A DNA stretch of 64,000 nt from Candidatus Nitrotoga sp. HW29 (lineage in GTDB: Bacteria; Pseudomonadota; Gammaproteobacteria; Burkholderiales; Gallionellaceae). Shown here piece after piece: positions 1 to 9,200 of the stretch. The notes under the pieces are model-generated. The model searched no databases and was not told the DNA's origin. It was given only the letters and a program-made list of their open reading frames with translations. The first letter of the stretch is position 1. Each line of letters begins with the position of its first letter. The stretch spans positions 1-64,000 of the forward strand of contig NZ_CAKMAA020000021.1 in NCBI RefSeq assembly GCF_924101635.2, in the 5' to 3' direction. The translations under genes were made by a program, and so were the position numbers.

Positions 1-91
1 AGTTACTCGAACCGGAATATCGGTAAACTGATTTCAAATCGGCACCAAAATAAATTGCTCTGCAACCCGCACCAATACTCAGTCTTGGCTC
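1..91 (-). other. Open frame running off the left edge, possible beta-barrel fragment
   Basis: Read on the minus strand, a frame opens after a TAA at 94-92 and stays open to the window edge. It encodes residues rich in Gly, Ser and alternating aromatics (for example SIGAG, YFGAD and YRYSG), a texture seen in outer-membrane beta-barrel strands. No ATG lies in the frame after the stop, so it would have to be a decayed or frame-shifted piece of a gene that continues to the left. The stretch is too short to be sure it is coding at all. Confidence 0.2.
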
Positions 92-240
92 TTAAATTTG
101 TTAATTAACCGGACACTACTGTGAATATATATGTAATAAAAACGCATATCTTAAATGGTCGTTGACAAATATGCAGCGTTAATGCCGCAAACCCTTCTAA
201 GAATAAATTGTCTAAGTTCTCTCGAACCTGAAAGTGACTA

Positions 241-1326
241 CTATGTACCAAATTGCCTCATAACACCTATTCTAAAGAGGTCTCGATCGTTTTCTTCCGT
301 AAAGGTGGCAACTCGACTAAAACTGACAAGGCCTTTCCATTTATTAGTAATAAAGCGCTCGACCTGAAGCGTAATCAAACCGTGCAACTGATATTTGTCC
401 GATCCTCGTTGATTAATCGCTACATAGGGTCCGATACCCGCGCTGGCAGCCCAGTTCTCACTCAAGGGTTGTACGAACCATCCTTGTACAGCGATACCAT
501 CACGATGTACTCGAACATCGTCGTCACCTTCCATAATTCCCGCAATTGAAGCCCCCCAATGACTACCGTAATATTTTTTTAATTCGACAGAATATCCTAT
601 AGCTCCTTCTGCCACGCCATGATTGGTTTGGGAGACACCTGCTGCCAGCCCTAGCCAAATCGGATTTCCAAGAGACTCTGGTTGCTTTCTTACAGGAACC
701 TGATCAAAGTATTTCCCAACCCCCACAAGCAAGGCAATTGAGGAATGCGCGCCTGGCATGGTGACGTGGTTGAGGGCATATCGCATATGCAAACCCGGAG
801 AAAATCGTTCAAGATCTACCAAAGCCGCAGCCGAAACCAAAGCGCCTAATTTTGCATCATTGATTTCGACCCCCTTGATTGTTGTGGTATTCATACTAAA
901 GTAGGGGCCGAGTCCGAATTCTAAATTTAGTTTACGGTTCAACTGATTCCTGTAAACCATCTGAGCTCCAAATCCATCTCGATGATTATTATGAGGGTGT
1001 CCTTCATTGTAGTGAATGAAATCCAAACGAAATTTTTCGTTCTTTAGGGAAAACTTGTCAGACATAAAAGCCGGAATATTAATTTCTGTGCCAAATCTAA
1101 CTTCAAAGGGCCTCCATTGCATGGATTTGTCGCCAGTTAGGTCTCCGCCGCCATACGCGACCCCATTCCCAAACGTTGCCGACGCATAAGCATTATTGTT
1201 ACTTTCAATAACCTTTGAGTAAGCGGTATCTTGCGGGGCATATAGCTTTTCATTTTTATTTTCATAATCTTGGCCGAAAGCCATAAAAGGAAAGGTTAAC
1301 AAACTCAATAGAGAAATATATCGCAT
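241..1326 (-). CDS. Outer-membrane beta-barrel protein with two tandem copies of one domain
   Basis: 361 residues. Residues 1-18 form a signal peptide (MRYISLLSLL..., with a likely cut before QDYEN). The rest has the alternating hydrophobic pattern and terminal aromatic residues of an outer-membrane beta-barrel. The protein is internally duplicated: HRDG at 115-118 recurs at 274-277, and a G-hydrophobic-GPY motif at 138-142 recurs at 297-301, both with an offset of 159 residues. Each half ends in a glycine-rich strand closing on Phe (VGVGKYF near 205, IGVMRQF near 357). The barrel texture recalls acyloxyacyl hydrolase/PagL-type families, but no convincing His-Ser catalytic pair is visible, so enzymatic activity should not be assumed. 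It is divergent from cbpA with a long gap and no obvious operon partner. Confidence 0.6.
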   Translation of the reverse strand: MRYISLLSLLTFPFMAFGQDYENKNEKLYAPQDTAYSKVIESNNNAYASATFGNGVAYGGGDLTGDKSMQWRPFEVRFGTEINIPAFMSDKFSLKNEKFRLDFIHYNEGHPHNNHRDGFGAQMVYRNQLNRKLNLEFGLGPYFSMNTTTIKGVEINDAKLGALVSAAALVDLERFSPGLHMRYALNHVTMPGAHSSIALLVGVGKYFDQVPVRKQPESLGNPIWLGLAAGVSQTNHGVAEGAIGYSVELKKYYGSHWGASIAGIMEGDDDVRVHRDGIAVQGWFVQPLSENWAASAGIGPYVAINQRGSDKYQLHGLITLQVERFITNKWKGLVSFSRVATFTEENDRDLFRIGVMRQFGT

Positions 1327-1876
1327 TTTTAAGTGACCTTATTCTATTTCAATGGAATACCATCTGTAACTACATGAATTTATGTAACAATACTAATCAA
1401 AATTTCGTTCTTGCATTTATATCAATGCCTTTATGTACACTAGCGTACGGACTTTACCCGATTATACGACTAAAATTTGAGCGGCTAAAATAACCTTGAT
1501 TTTGATCCACTACGTATTGCAATCTGGAAAGTTATTTTCTACTCACGTTGAATATGCATTGAATCTTAGTCATAAAGATTACAAACTGCAAACGGTCCGC
1601 GTGTACTCTCAATCAATAAAATGCCTACGTTTTAATTTTAGATCCCATTCACCGAATCCATCATTCATTAAAATCTACAATTATCGGCTTTAGAAAAAAA
1701 CAGATTGGGTGGCATTTTTACGCGCGCTTTAATAAAATTGATCAAGAAATCACCGTCGCCCACTTTAAATTTGATTGATATACCATCGACATTTGCAGTA
1801 GTCGTTCAAAAGGTGGGGGGCTTAGTGACAAGCACAGTCAACCTTACTTCCGCACTTTCACTTTTGGATAATACTT
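1327..1876. other. AT-rich intergenic region between divergent genes
   Basis: About 550 bases separate the beta-barrel gene (leftward) from cbpA (rightward). Short open frames occur, including one starting with TTG at 1705 that runs into the cbpA start, but none has a ribosome site or protein-like composition. The region must carry promoters for both neighbours. I could not find a convincing sigma-32 (CTTGAA/CCCCAT-type) or sigma-70 promoter by eye. Confidence 0.5.
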
Positions 1877-2830
1877 ATGAAATATAAAGATTATTACAAC
1901 ATTCTTGGCCTCGAACGAAAGGCCACTGCCGAGGAAATTAAGAAGGCTTATCGCAAACTCGCGCGCAAGTATCATCCAGACGTTTCCAAAGAAACTGATG
2001 CTGAAGAAAAATTCAAAGAAGTTGCCGAGGCCTATGAAACTCTAAAAGACTCGGAAAAACGCGCCGCTTACGATCAGTTGGGTAGTCATCAATCGGGGCA
2101 AGATTTTCAACCGCCCCCAGATTGGGGAAAACAGTATGGCGGCTCGTCCTTCTCATTCGACGATATCGATTTATCTGATCTCTTTGCAGGTCTTGCCGGA
2201 GGTCGACCCAATTCAAATCAGCGAGGCAGCAATATTTCGGTGCCAGGACAGGATTATGAGGTTACGGCCCACATTACTTTAGAGGATGCTTATCAAGGCA
2301 CGATAGTGAATCTGAATATTAGCGTTCCCGAATATGATGAAAATGGTCACCTGCATCGCGTATCGCGAGCATTCAAAACACGGATTCCCAAAGGGGTTGT
2401 GGATGGGCAAAGGCTTCGCCTGCCGGGCAAAGGCGGTACAGGTTTCAACGGTGGGCACAATGGCGATTTGTATCTCAATATCGCGTTGCACCCGCATTCC
2501 TTATTCCGCGTCAGTGGCCATGATCTTTACCTGGATTTGCCTGTAACGCCATGGGAGGCTGTACTTGGCGCCGCCGTGGAGGTCCCGACACTGGCCGGGC
2601 CCGTTCGCCTCAAAATACCGCCGGGAACCCATGCCGGTCAAAAACTACGGCTCCCCAAACGGGGATTACCCAAGCCGCATGATGGCGAGGGCAATCTTTT
2701 CGCGATCGTACAGATCACAGTGCCTACTGTACTAAGCGAACGAGAACGAGCGATCTTCACGGAGTTAGCGGATATCTCAACATTTAATCCACGCGGACAT
2801 TTTGAACAGGAGACAAAACATGAAAATTGA
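1877..2830 (+). CDS. cbpA: Curved-DNA-binding protein CbpA, DnaJ-like co-chaperone
   Basis: 317 residues. An N-terminal J domain (about 1-70; DYYNILGL at the start, HPD motif at 33-35, ending AYDQLG) is followed by a Gly/Phe linker and two DnaJ C-terminal substrate-binding domains (from about residue 120, with the [17 protein letters not shown] and [17 protein letters not shown] repeats). The cysteine-rich zinc-finger of DnaJ is absent, which marks it as the CbpA type. The family stimulates DnaK ATPase and binds curved DNA in the nucleoid. It overlaps cbpM by 11 bases, and CbpM is the known modulator of CbpA, which strengthens the call. Initiation is at ATG 1877; only a weak GGA-type ribosome site precedes it. 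Confidence 0.93.
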   Translation: MKYKDYYNILGLERKATAEEIKKAYRKLARKYHPDVSKETDAEEKFKEVAEAYETLKDSEKRAAYDQLGSHQSGQDFQPPPDWGKQYGGSSFSFDDIDLSDLFAGLAGGRPNSNQRGSNISVPGQDYEVTAHITLEDAYQGTIVNLNISVPEYDENGHLHRVSRAFKTRIPKGVVDGQRLRLPGKGGTGFNGGHNGDLYLNIALHPHSLFRVSGHDLYLDLPVTPWEAVLGAAVEVPTLAGPVRLKIPPGTHAGQKLRLPKRGLPKPHDGEGNLFAIVQITVPTVLSERERAIFTELADISTFNPRGHFEQETKHEN

Positions 2831-3146
2831 ACTCACCGAAGTACTCTGGATAGATCAATATCAAGAGTTGTCACTAGCAGATCTCGCCAAACTGTCGGGT
2901 TTGTCAGAGACAGAGCTTAACGAGCTGGTAGATTGCGATGCCATTATGCCGATCAATACAAATTCGACGGAATGGATTTTTGATGCAGGCTGTCTTGCTG
3001 CGGCTAAAACCGCATGTCGCTTACGCAACGATTTCGAGCTTGATACACAGGGACTGTCTGTGGCTCTAACTCTCATCAATCAAATTCATCATCTCGAAAT
3101 GCAGTTACATGACCTCCGCGCGCAGCTACCCGGACGGATTTTTTAG
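2820..3146 (+). CDS. cbpM: Chaperone modulator CbpM
   Basis: 108 residues starting at ATG 2820, which has a good AGGAG ribosome site about 8 bases upstream inside the end of cbpA. The family is MerR-like: an N-terminal helix-turn-helix-like stretch ([21 protein letters not shown]) and a C-terminal coiled helix ([19 protein letters not shown]). CbpM binds the J domain of CbpA and inhibits both its co-chaperone and DNA-binding activity. The translational overlap with cbpA implies coupled synthesis of activator and inhibitor. A longer frame starting at 2802 is less likely because it lacks this ribosome site. Confidence 0.85.
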   Translation: MKIELTEVLWIDQYQELSLADLAKLSGLSETELNELVDCDAIMPINTNSTEWIFDAGCLAAAKTACRLRNDFELDTQGLSVALTLINQIHHLEMQLHDLRAQLPGRIF

Positions 3147-3446
3147 CTCACGCTGAATTTGTTTTATTTTTCAGTAAATTTCAGTACCTACTATTGCGGG
3201 CTTATTTACGCATATGCGGACGTATGGCCGCCCTAGAAAAGCGCCAAACTTCATCACTCAAATTGGATCCTGTCCATTAAAACCAAAGATACTTAGCCCA
3301 AACATGGGCAGAACACACTACTATCTTTGTGAAACTCGTTCAGGCAAATGTGAAGCCCACCTTACTTTCCTCGGAAATAAAACGGACATAGCAAACAGAA
3401 GATCAAACGCTTGGTCAGCTCGTACGCATAACCAAACGCAAATTGA
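3147..3446. other. Gap between cbpM and the PEP-CTERM remnant, no signal peptide found
   Basis: This stretch should hold the promoter and the first codons of the PEP-CTERM gene that follows. In the three plus frames I see no hydrophobic signal peptide. One frame open from 3214 to 3576 gives a charged, low-complexity product unlike any exported protein. The gap therefore looks like degenerated sequence. No clear terminator for cbpM is visible. Confidence 0.4.
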
Positions 3447-4151
3447 CAAACCGACGGCACGATCTCCGGCCTTTTCGGTCAGGTCACTACAAAAAATATC
3501 GACACTTCTTCCACATCGGGAAGCTTTTACGTCACAACGACCGGCGGCCGCGGATTCAACGATTCCCTTATCCTGATGTTTTCCATGACCGGCCCAATCA
3601 GCGACGACTTCAGTCTTAAGATTAAATCCAGTGGCTATCAATGGGCAGCAACGGGAGCTGCACCCGTCAACCCGACGTATGTATCAGGCGCTGTTAACGA
3701 AGTATTCACGACAGGAGATTTTAAATATGGACCACAGACCGCAAAGCCCGTACCGGGAACGCTAGGCGTGTGGTCATTACCATTCTACTCAGGCCAGAAC
3801 ATCAACGATCCTGAAACTGCGCAAAATCTGATGTTTATCGATCTCTATCTCGGCAACACCAGCGACCGTTCGAGCATCGATAGCGGCAGCGCCAAAGTCG
3901 AGTTCGAGCTTGACGGTATTTTCGATAGCACGTCCTCCTTTAATGTTTACAGCTGGGCGACCGTTGCGTCTATCGGGAATGGAACAATCAACTGGACAAA
4001 CAGGTTATCCACCAATCCCTTGGAAGCAGGGCAAAGCGGCTACTCAATTAATACCACAGCCATTGCAGCGGTACCAGAACCTGGTCAAGCCGCGCTTCTA
4101 GGCGCGGGAGTTTCCGCGTTTGCGCTGACACGCCGGAAACGCTCTGCCTAA
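3447..4151 (+). pseudogene. PEP-CTERM sorting-domain protein, N-terminus missing
   Basis: The frame is open after a TGA at 3444-3446 and reads as a normal exported domain rich in Ser, Thr, Gly and Asn. It ends in a textbook PEP-CTERM tail: VPEPGQ, then a hydrophobic stretch with small residues (LLGAGVSAFAL), then basic TRRKRSA. In this family the tail is recognised by exosortase and the protein needs an N-terminal signal peptide. None exists here: protein-like sequence begins about 43 codons before the first ATG (3576) and is cut off by the stop at 3444. This fits loss of the 5' end by deletion or frameshift. If translation starts at 3576 the 191-residue product would not be exported. No exosortase gene is in the window. 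Confidence 0.6.
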
Positions 4152-4171
4152 GCAGATTACAACGCAGCAAG

Positions 4172-4199
4172 AAAAAGGCCGCACGTGTGCGGCCTTTTT
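4172..4199. terminator. Bidirectional rho-independent terminator
   Basis: A perfect 8-bp stem (GGCCGCAC at 4177-4184, GTGCGGCC at 4187-4194) with a 2-base loop is flanked by an A run on the left and a T run on the right. It sits between the convergent PEP-CTERM remnant and dsbC and can stop transcription from both sides. Confidence 0.9.
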
Positions 4200-4222
4200 C
4201 TATTGGGAACAACGCAAAATAA

Positions 4223-4927
4223 TCAACGGCTCACAGAGGTAGCATTCAATGACTTTTCCAATTCTGCGGCAGGTCTGAATCCAGGAACCAGAACACCATC
4301 CGCAAAAATCAACGCCGGGGTACCATTTATATTTAATGTTTGACTTGTCTCCATTAATTTCGCGATAGGGGCATCGCATGTTCCCGCGGGCGGCTGTACG
4401 TGGTTCAGCATCAGATTATCCCACGCTTTGACTTGATCCTTACTGCACCAAACACCCTGTACCTTTTTGTCGGAGCCGGGGAATATGGATAGCATGAATA
4501 AATACAGTGTGACGTTATCCACATTCTTCAATTCACTTTCCAGCTTTTGGCAGAAACTGCAATTCGGATCGCTAAAATAAGCCATCTTCCGCTGACCATT
4601 GCCTTTAACTTTTTTTACTGCAAGATCGAATGGAAGGTTGTTGAAGTCTATCGCGAATAATTTTCGTGAGCGCTCCTCCGTCAGGTTACGCATGGTCTTC
4701 AGGTCAATGATGTTGCCGCTAATAAGGTACTGTGCTTTCTCATCGGTATAAAATAGCTGACCTTGCGCCACCACTTCATACAGGCCCAGAATATTGGCCT
4801 TGTTCGTTTTGTCAATCTTGCCAAGCTGTGGATAATTCTTTTGCAGAATATCTTTGACCTTGGCTGCATCAGCATGAGCATAAGAAAAAGAAAACGAGAC
4901 CAGCAGTACCAGAAACAATTTAATCAT
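4223..4927 (-). CDS. dsbC: Periplasmic thiol:disulfide isomerase DsbC
   Basis: 234 residues. A signal peptide (about 1-20, ending AHADA) is followed by a dimerisation domain (to about residue 80) and a thioredoxin-fold domain. The active site is CSFC (C123, C126) within FSDPNCSFC, and the cis-proline loop is T203-P204. C161 and C184 match the second, structural disulfide of DsbC. The enzyme rearranges wrong disulfides in exported proteins and is kept reduced by DsbD, which is not in the window. It is transcribed with the upstream ubiquinone hydroxylase gene, 18 bases away. A link to cytochrome c maturation is plausible given the many c-type haem proteins nearby, but is inference. Confidence 0.9.
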   Translation of the reverse strand: MIKLFLVLLVSFSFSYAHADAAKVKDILQKNYPQLGKIDKTNKANILGLYEVVAQGQLFYTDEKAQYLISGNIIDLKTMRNLTEERSRKLFAIDFNNLPFDLAVKKVKGNGQRKMAYFSDPNCSFCQKLESELKNVDNVTLYLFMLSIFPGSDKKVQGVWCSKDQVKAWDNLMLNHVQPPAGTCDAPIAKLMETSQTLNINGTPALIFADGVLVPGFRPAAELEKSLNATSVSR

Positions 4928-4945
4928 AATGAATTCCTGAAGAAG

Positions 4946-6103
4946 TTAATTAAGCGCATGGCGCGCCAGCATTTTTTTCAGCGGTGCAATACGGTTGGTA
5001 GCCGCAAGACCAGCATTGCGTGCGGCGCGTAGCAGCGGGTTACTATTATTGAACAATTTTTTTAGCACATCAGTCGTAAGCACCATGGATAGGACATCTT
5101 CTGTACGTGCACGTTCATAGCGACGCAGCAAGTGTATATTACCGCAATCTTGTTGCGCGCCACGCTGCTGCAACACTTGCGCCAGCTGCCGGGCATCGCG
5201 GAATCCCAGGTTAACACCCTGCCCGGCAAGAGGATGTACATTGTGTGCGGCATCGCCCACCAGCGCCAGACGTGGCTTGACGATTTGTGGCAGATTCAAC
5301 ATACGCAACGGAAAAGCAACGGGAGGAGTAACCAGTTGCAGTGCCCCCAGGGTATGGTGCGAAGCAGCCGCAACTTGAGTACACAATTCTTCATATGGCA
5401 ATTGCAGCAGAGCCTGTGATTTCTCCGGACTTACCGACCACACCATTGAAACCATCTGCTGCGGCAATGGCAACAAGGCAAGAATCCCTTCCGGTTGAAA
5501 CCATTGAAAGGCCGTGGCTCGGTGTGATTTTTCGACTTTAAAGTTTGCAACTACGCCATGCTGATTATAAAGTGTGGGCGGTGCAACAATACCGGCCTGT
5601 TGTCGCACCCAGGAATTCCCTCCATCCGCACCGACCACCAGTTTCGCCTTGAGCATCCGCCCGTCTTCCAGTTGCAGCGACGCGGCATCATCATGCCAAG
5701 CCAGGCTGGCACAGCGCGCCGGGTGAAACAGGGTTAAATTGTCCTGCTCTTGCAATCCTTGCCACAGCACTTGCTGTAACAGACGATTTTCCAGGATGAA
5801 CGCCAATTCCGGCACGCCCAATTGATAAGCACTAAAATCAAGCTCTGCGTTCTCATCGCCAAATACGCGCATGGTTTCGACCGGCTGCACACGGTTCATA
5901 TCCAAGTGTTGCCACGCATCGCATTGCGTAAGAAAAGCAGCTCCGCCGGGGCTGACAGCATAAATCCGGTTGTCCCAGCCTTCATTGGAGAGAACGGTGG
6001 GTTGGGTTTCCACCAAAGCCATGTTCAACCCGCTGGACTTGAGTGCTGCGGCCAAGCTGGCTCCAACCAGACCGCCGCCTATAATCAAGACATCAAATGT
6101 CAT
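4946..6103 (-). CDS. FAD-dependent ubiquinone biosynthesis hydroxylase (UbiH/UbiF/VisC family)
   Basis: 385 residues. The N-terminal Rossmann motif (VLIIGGGLVGAS, glycines at 9-14) and the second FAD signature (LVGDAAHNVHPLAGQGVNLG, around 280-300) define the aromatic-ring hydroxylase family that adds hydroxyl groups to the ubiquinone ring using FAD, NADPH and oxygen. Family members UbiH, UbiF, UbiI, UbiL and UbiM differ in which ring carbon they hydroxylate and cannot be told apart safely by eye, so no symbol is given. Its product pool would feed the quinol:cytochrome c oxidoreductase encoded further along. It lies back to back with dusB, 87 bases apart, so both promoters must be in that gap. 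Confidence 0.85.
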   Translation of the reverse strand: MTFDVLIIGGGLVGASLAAALKSSGLNMALVETQPTVLSNEGWDNRIYAVSPGGAAFLTQCDAWQHLDMNRVQPVETMRVFGDENAELDFSAYQLGVPELAFILENRLLQQVLWQGLQEQDNLTLFHPARCASLAWHDDAASLQLEDGRMLKAKLVVGADGGNSWVRQQAGIVAPPTLYNQHGVVANFKVEKSHRATAFQWFQPEGILALLPLPQQMVSMVWSVSPEKSQALLQLPYEELCTQVAAASHHTLGALQLVTPPVAFPLRMLNLPQIVKPRLALVGDAAHNVHPLAGQGVNLGFRDARQLAQVLQQRGAQQDCGNIHLLRRYERARTEDVLSMVLTTDVLKKLFNNSNPLLRAARNAGLAATNRIAPLKKMLARHALN

Positions 6104-6190
6104 CGCTAAAATATTTTTTCACTTCTGGACGAAGGATGATAGCACGGGACGTTTGATTAATTTATAATCTGCCTCCTTTCGGTAAACGTC

Positions 6191-7198
6191 ATGCGCATCG
6201 GTCCCTATCACCTCAAGAATAACCTGATCGTTGCCCCCATGGCGGGCGTAACCGATCGCCCATTTCGCATGTTGTGCAAAAGTATGGGCGCAGGCATGGC
6301 GGTGAGCGAAATGGTGTCTTCCAATTCTCTGCTCTACGGATCGGAAAAGACCAAACGGCGCGCCAATCACGAGGGCGAAGTCGATCCCATCTCGGTGCAA
6401 ATTGTCGGTGCCGATCCCAAAATGCTGGCGCGAGCCGCACAATACAATGTAGATGAGGGCGCACAGATCATCGACATAAACATGGGTTGCCCCGCGAAAA
6501 AAATCTGCAACGTGATGGCCGGTTCCGCACTGTTGCAAAATGAAGCACTGGTCGCACAAATATTAGAAGCTGTGGTAAGCGCGGTAGCCGTGCCGGTGAC
6601 GCTTAAAATACGTACCGGCTGGGATAAGCAAAACCGTAATGCAATTCGTATCGCTCAAATTGCCGAGGCGAGCGGCATTCAGGCACTCGCCATTCACGGT
6701 CGGACTCGTGCTTGCGCTTATACTGGCGATGCGGAATATGACACCATCGCCACAGTGAAAGCCAACGTCAATATCCCGATTATCGCCAACGGCGATATCA
6801 CCACGCCCGAAAAAGCCCGCTACGTATTACAACAGACTGGTGCAGATGCCGTAATGATCGGACGCGCCGCGCAAGGGCGCCCGTGGCTATTTCGCGAGAT
6901 CGAGCATTTCATCAAAACCGGCACACATCTACCCGCACCACAAGTGAACGAAGTACACCGTGTACTACTTAAGCATGTATATGAACTGTACGCGTTCTAT
7001 GGTGAACACACGGGTTTGCGCGTGGCGCGTAAACATATCTCCTGGTACACAAAGGGATTGATTGGCTCTGCACATTTTCGCCATCATATGAACCAACTGG
7101 AAAGTAGCGCAGAACAATTAATAGCAGTAAATGATTTTTTTGATGGCCAATTACAGGGCGGCGAGCGCCTACAGTACATTGAGGAGCTGGCTGCATGA
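6191..7198 (+). CDS. dusB: tRNA-dihydrouridine synthase B
   Basis: 335 residues, the usual length. An FMN-binding TIM barrel begins with VAPMAGVTDRPFR. The catalytic cysteine is C100 in NMGCPAKK, and phosphate-binding motifs (IPIIANGDI, DAVMIGRAA) follow. It reduces specific uridines in the tRNA D-loop using NADPH. It forms the classic dusB-fis pair: the fis ATG overlaps the dusB stop by 4 bases, so translation is likely coupled. Confidence 0.95.
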   Translation: MRIGPYHLKNNLIVAPMAGVTDRPFRMLCKSMGAGMAVSEMVSSNSLLYGSEKTKRRANHEGEVDPISVQIVGADPKMLARAAQYNVDEGAQIIDINMGCPAKKICNVMAGSALLQNEALVAQILEAVVSAVAVPVTLKIRTGWDKQNRNAIRIAQIAEASGIQALAIHGRTRACAYTGDAEYDTIATVKANVNIPIIANGDITTPEKARYVLQQTGADAVMIGRAAQGRPWLFREIEHFIKTGTHLPAPQVNEVHRVLLKHVYELYAFYGEHTGLRVARKHISWYTKGLIGSAHFRHHMNQLESSAEQLIAVNDFFDGQLQGGERLQYIEELAA

Positions 7199-7545
7199 CA
7201 CACGAAGATGATTGTTTGTTAGGCGAGAACGACGTTGCAAAATATATACGCAAAGCAGTGGGCGATTATTTCAAGGATCTCGATGGCGAAAATCCTTCGT
7301 GTGCCGTATATGACATGGTGATGAATTGTGTTGAGAAACCATTAATCGAAGCCGTTCTACAACATGCAGGCGGCAACCAAACACGAGCAGCAGAATTATT
7401 AGGCCTTAATCGCAATACATTACGCAAGAAAATTCAGCAACACAGTACTCCAAGCAAAACCTCGAACTTGCGGCCCAATACCCAACCCAAACAAAGGCCT
7501 ATTCAAAAGTCCCACCTGGTTAAAACGAACGAAAAGAAAAATTAA
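7195..7545 (+). CDS. fis: Nucleoid protein Fis with a long basic C-terminal tail
   Basis: 116 residues. The core matches Fis: a helical dimer region followed by a C-terminal helix-turn-helix at about 60-80 ([20 protein letters not shown]). Fis bends DNA and activates rRNA and other growth-linked promoters. In most Fis proteins the sequence ends within a few residues of this helix. Here about 35 more residues follow, rich in Lys, Arg, Gln, Asn, Pro and Ser and probably disordered. It starts inside dusB, and purH begins 2 bases after its stop, giving a dusB-fis-purH-purD gene string. Confidence 0.9.
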   Translation: MTHEDDCLLGENDVAKYIRKAVGDYFKDLDGENPSCAVYDMVMNCVEKPLIEAVLQHAGGNQTRAAELLGLNRNTLRKKIQQHSTPSKTSNLRPNTQPKQRPIQKSHLVKTNEKKN

Positions 7546-7547
7546 CT

Positions 7548-9113
7548 ATGGCCGCAATCAAACAAGCCCTCATCAGTGTGTCGGACAAAACCGGCATACT
7601 GGAATTCGCCGCAAGTTTGCATCAACTGGGCGTTACCATCCTGTCCACTGGCGGCACAGCCAAGATACTCGCCGACAACAATATTCCCGTCACGGAGGTA
7701 GCCAATTACACCGGCTTCCCCGAAATGCTGGATGGACGCGTGAAGACACTGCAACCAAAAGTTCACGCTGGAATTTTGGCACGACGAGATCTGCCGGAAC
7801 ATGTCGCCACACTGGATAAATACAGCATTCCAACCATTGATCTGGTCGTAGTGAATTTATATCCGTTCGACGCTACCGTTGCCAAACCCGATTGCACATT
7901 GGCCGATGCCATCGAGAACATCGACATTGGCGGACCCACCATGGTGCGCGCCGCAGCGAAAAATCACCAACATGTAGCTATTGTCACCGACTCAAAAGAC
8001 TACAACACCATCCTAGCCGAAATGCACGCAAATGACGGCGCGGTTTCCGACGCCACGCGTTTCGAGCTGGCGAAAAAAGCTTTTTCGCACACTGCCGCGT
8101 ATGACAGTGCGATCAGCAATTACCTGGCTGCTATTCACACCGACGGCACCCATAGCAAGTATCCGACACAAATCAACTTCAACTTCACCAAAGTGCAAGA
8201 CATGCGCTACGGTGAAAATCCGCATCAAAATGCAGCCTTCTACCGTGATCTGAATGCGATACCGGGCGGTATTGCCAATTACACCCAATTACAGGGCAAG
8301 GAATTGTCCTATAACAACATCGGCGATGCCGATGCGGCGTGGGAATGTGTCAAGACATTTGAACACCCCGCCTGTGTCATCGTCAAGCATGCCAATCCGT
8401 GCGGCGTGGCAATCGCCGATACACCACTCAATGCCTACAAGTTCGCTTATACAACGGACCCCACCTCCGCATTTGGCGGCATCATCGCTTTTAACCGCGA
8501 TCTGGATGCAGATACCGTAACGGCTATTACAGCCAACCAATTTGTTGAAGTGATTATTGCGCCTTCAGTGACCGACGCAGCACAACAGATCCTGGCAACA
8601 AAACAAAATGTGCGTCTGCTTACCGTGCCACTATCCAAGTCGCACAACCAATATGATTTTAAGCGAGTGAGTGGCGGCTTGCTGGTGCAATCACCCGATA
8701 CTTTGAACATACAAGCCGGGCAGTTGCGCGTGGTTACCAAAGCACAGCCGAGCGCTGAACAATTACAGGATCTACTGTTCGCCTGGCGTGTGGCAAAGTA
8801 TGTAAAATCAAATGCCATCGTGTTCTGCAAAGAGGGGCGCACGCTAGGCGTAGGTGCCGGACAAATGAGCCGGGTAGATAGCACTCGTATCGCCACAATC
8901 AAGGCGAAAAATGCGACTTGCAGCCTGGTTGATTCAGTCGTCGCGTCAGATGCCTTTTTCCCGTTTCGTGATGGCGTAGACGTGCTGGCAGAAGCAGGAG
9001 CGAAAGCAGTCATCCAACCAGGGGGCAGCATGCGCGATGAAGAAGTTATTGCAGCAGCAGATGAACATGGGCTGGTAATGGTATTTACGGGTTATCGACA
9101 CTTTAGACATTAA
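7548..9113 (+). CDS. purH: Bifunctional AICAR formyltransferase / IMP cyclohydrolase PurH
   Basis: 521 residues, full length. The N-terminal third is the MGS-like IMP cyclohydrolase domain ([32 protein letters not shown]). The remainder is the AICAR transformylase domain with the KHANPCGVA and [13 protein letters not shown] motifs. It catalyses the last two steps of IMP synthesis using 10-formyl-tetrahydrofolate. purD, which acts early in the same pathway, follows after 87 bases. Confidence 0.97.
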   Translation: MAAIKQALISVSDKTGILEFAASLHQLGVTILSTGGTAKILADNNIPVTEVANYTGFPEMLDGRVKTLQPKVHAGILARRDLPEHVATLDKYSIPTIDLVVVNLYPFDATVAKPDCTLADAIENIDIGGPTMVRAAAKNHQHVAIVTDSKDYNTILAEMHANDGAVSDATRFELAKKAFSHTAAYDSAISNYLAAIHTDGTHSKYPTQINFNFTKVQDMRYGENPHQNAAFYRDLNAIPGGIANYTQLQGKELSYNNIGDADAAWECVKTFEHPACVIVKHANPCGVAIADTPLNAYKFAYTTDPTSAFGGIIAFNRDLDADTVTAITANQFVEVIIAPSVTDAAQQILATKQNVRLLTVPLSKSHNQYDFKRVSGGLLVQSPDTLNIQAGQLRVVTKAQPSAEQLQDLLFAWRVAKYVKSNAIVFCKEGRTLGVGAGQMSRVDSTRIATIKAKNATCSLVDSVVASDAFFPFRDGVDVLAEAGAKAVIQPGGSMRDEEVIAAADEHGLVMVFTGYRHFRH

Positions 9114-9200
9114 ACGCTTTAACCTCAGAGACAGAAGCCCGCTTTATTTGCGCCATGCCTTTTGTCGGTCTGACCTCTGTAACAAGCTTGGGGTTATGTT

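Noticed and set aside
1705-1887. 60-codon plus-strand frame ahead of cbpA
   Set aside because: TTG start, no ribosome site, and it ends inside cbpA; composition is not protein-like.
3214-3576. 120-codon frame upstream of the PEP-CTERM domain
   Set aside because: It is in a different frame from the real PEP-CTERM coding sequence, and its product is charged and has no signal peptide.
8447-9031. 194-codon minus-strand frame within purH
   Set aside because: Antisense shadow of a well-conserved gene; no ribosome site or family features.
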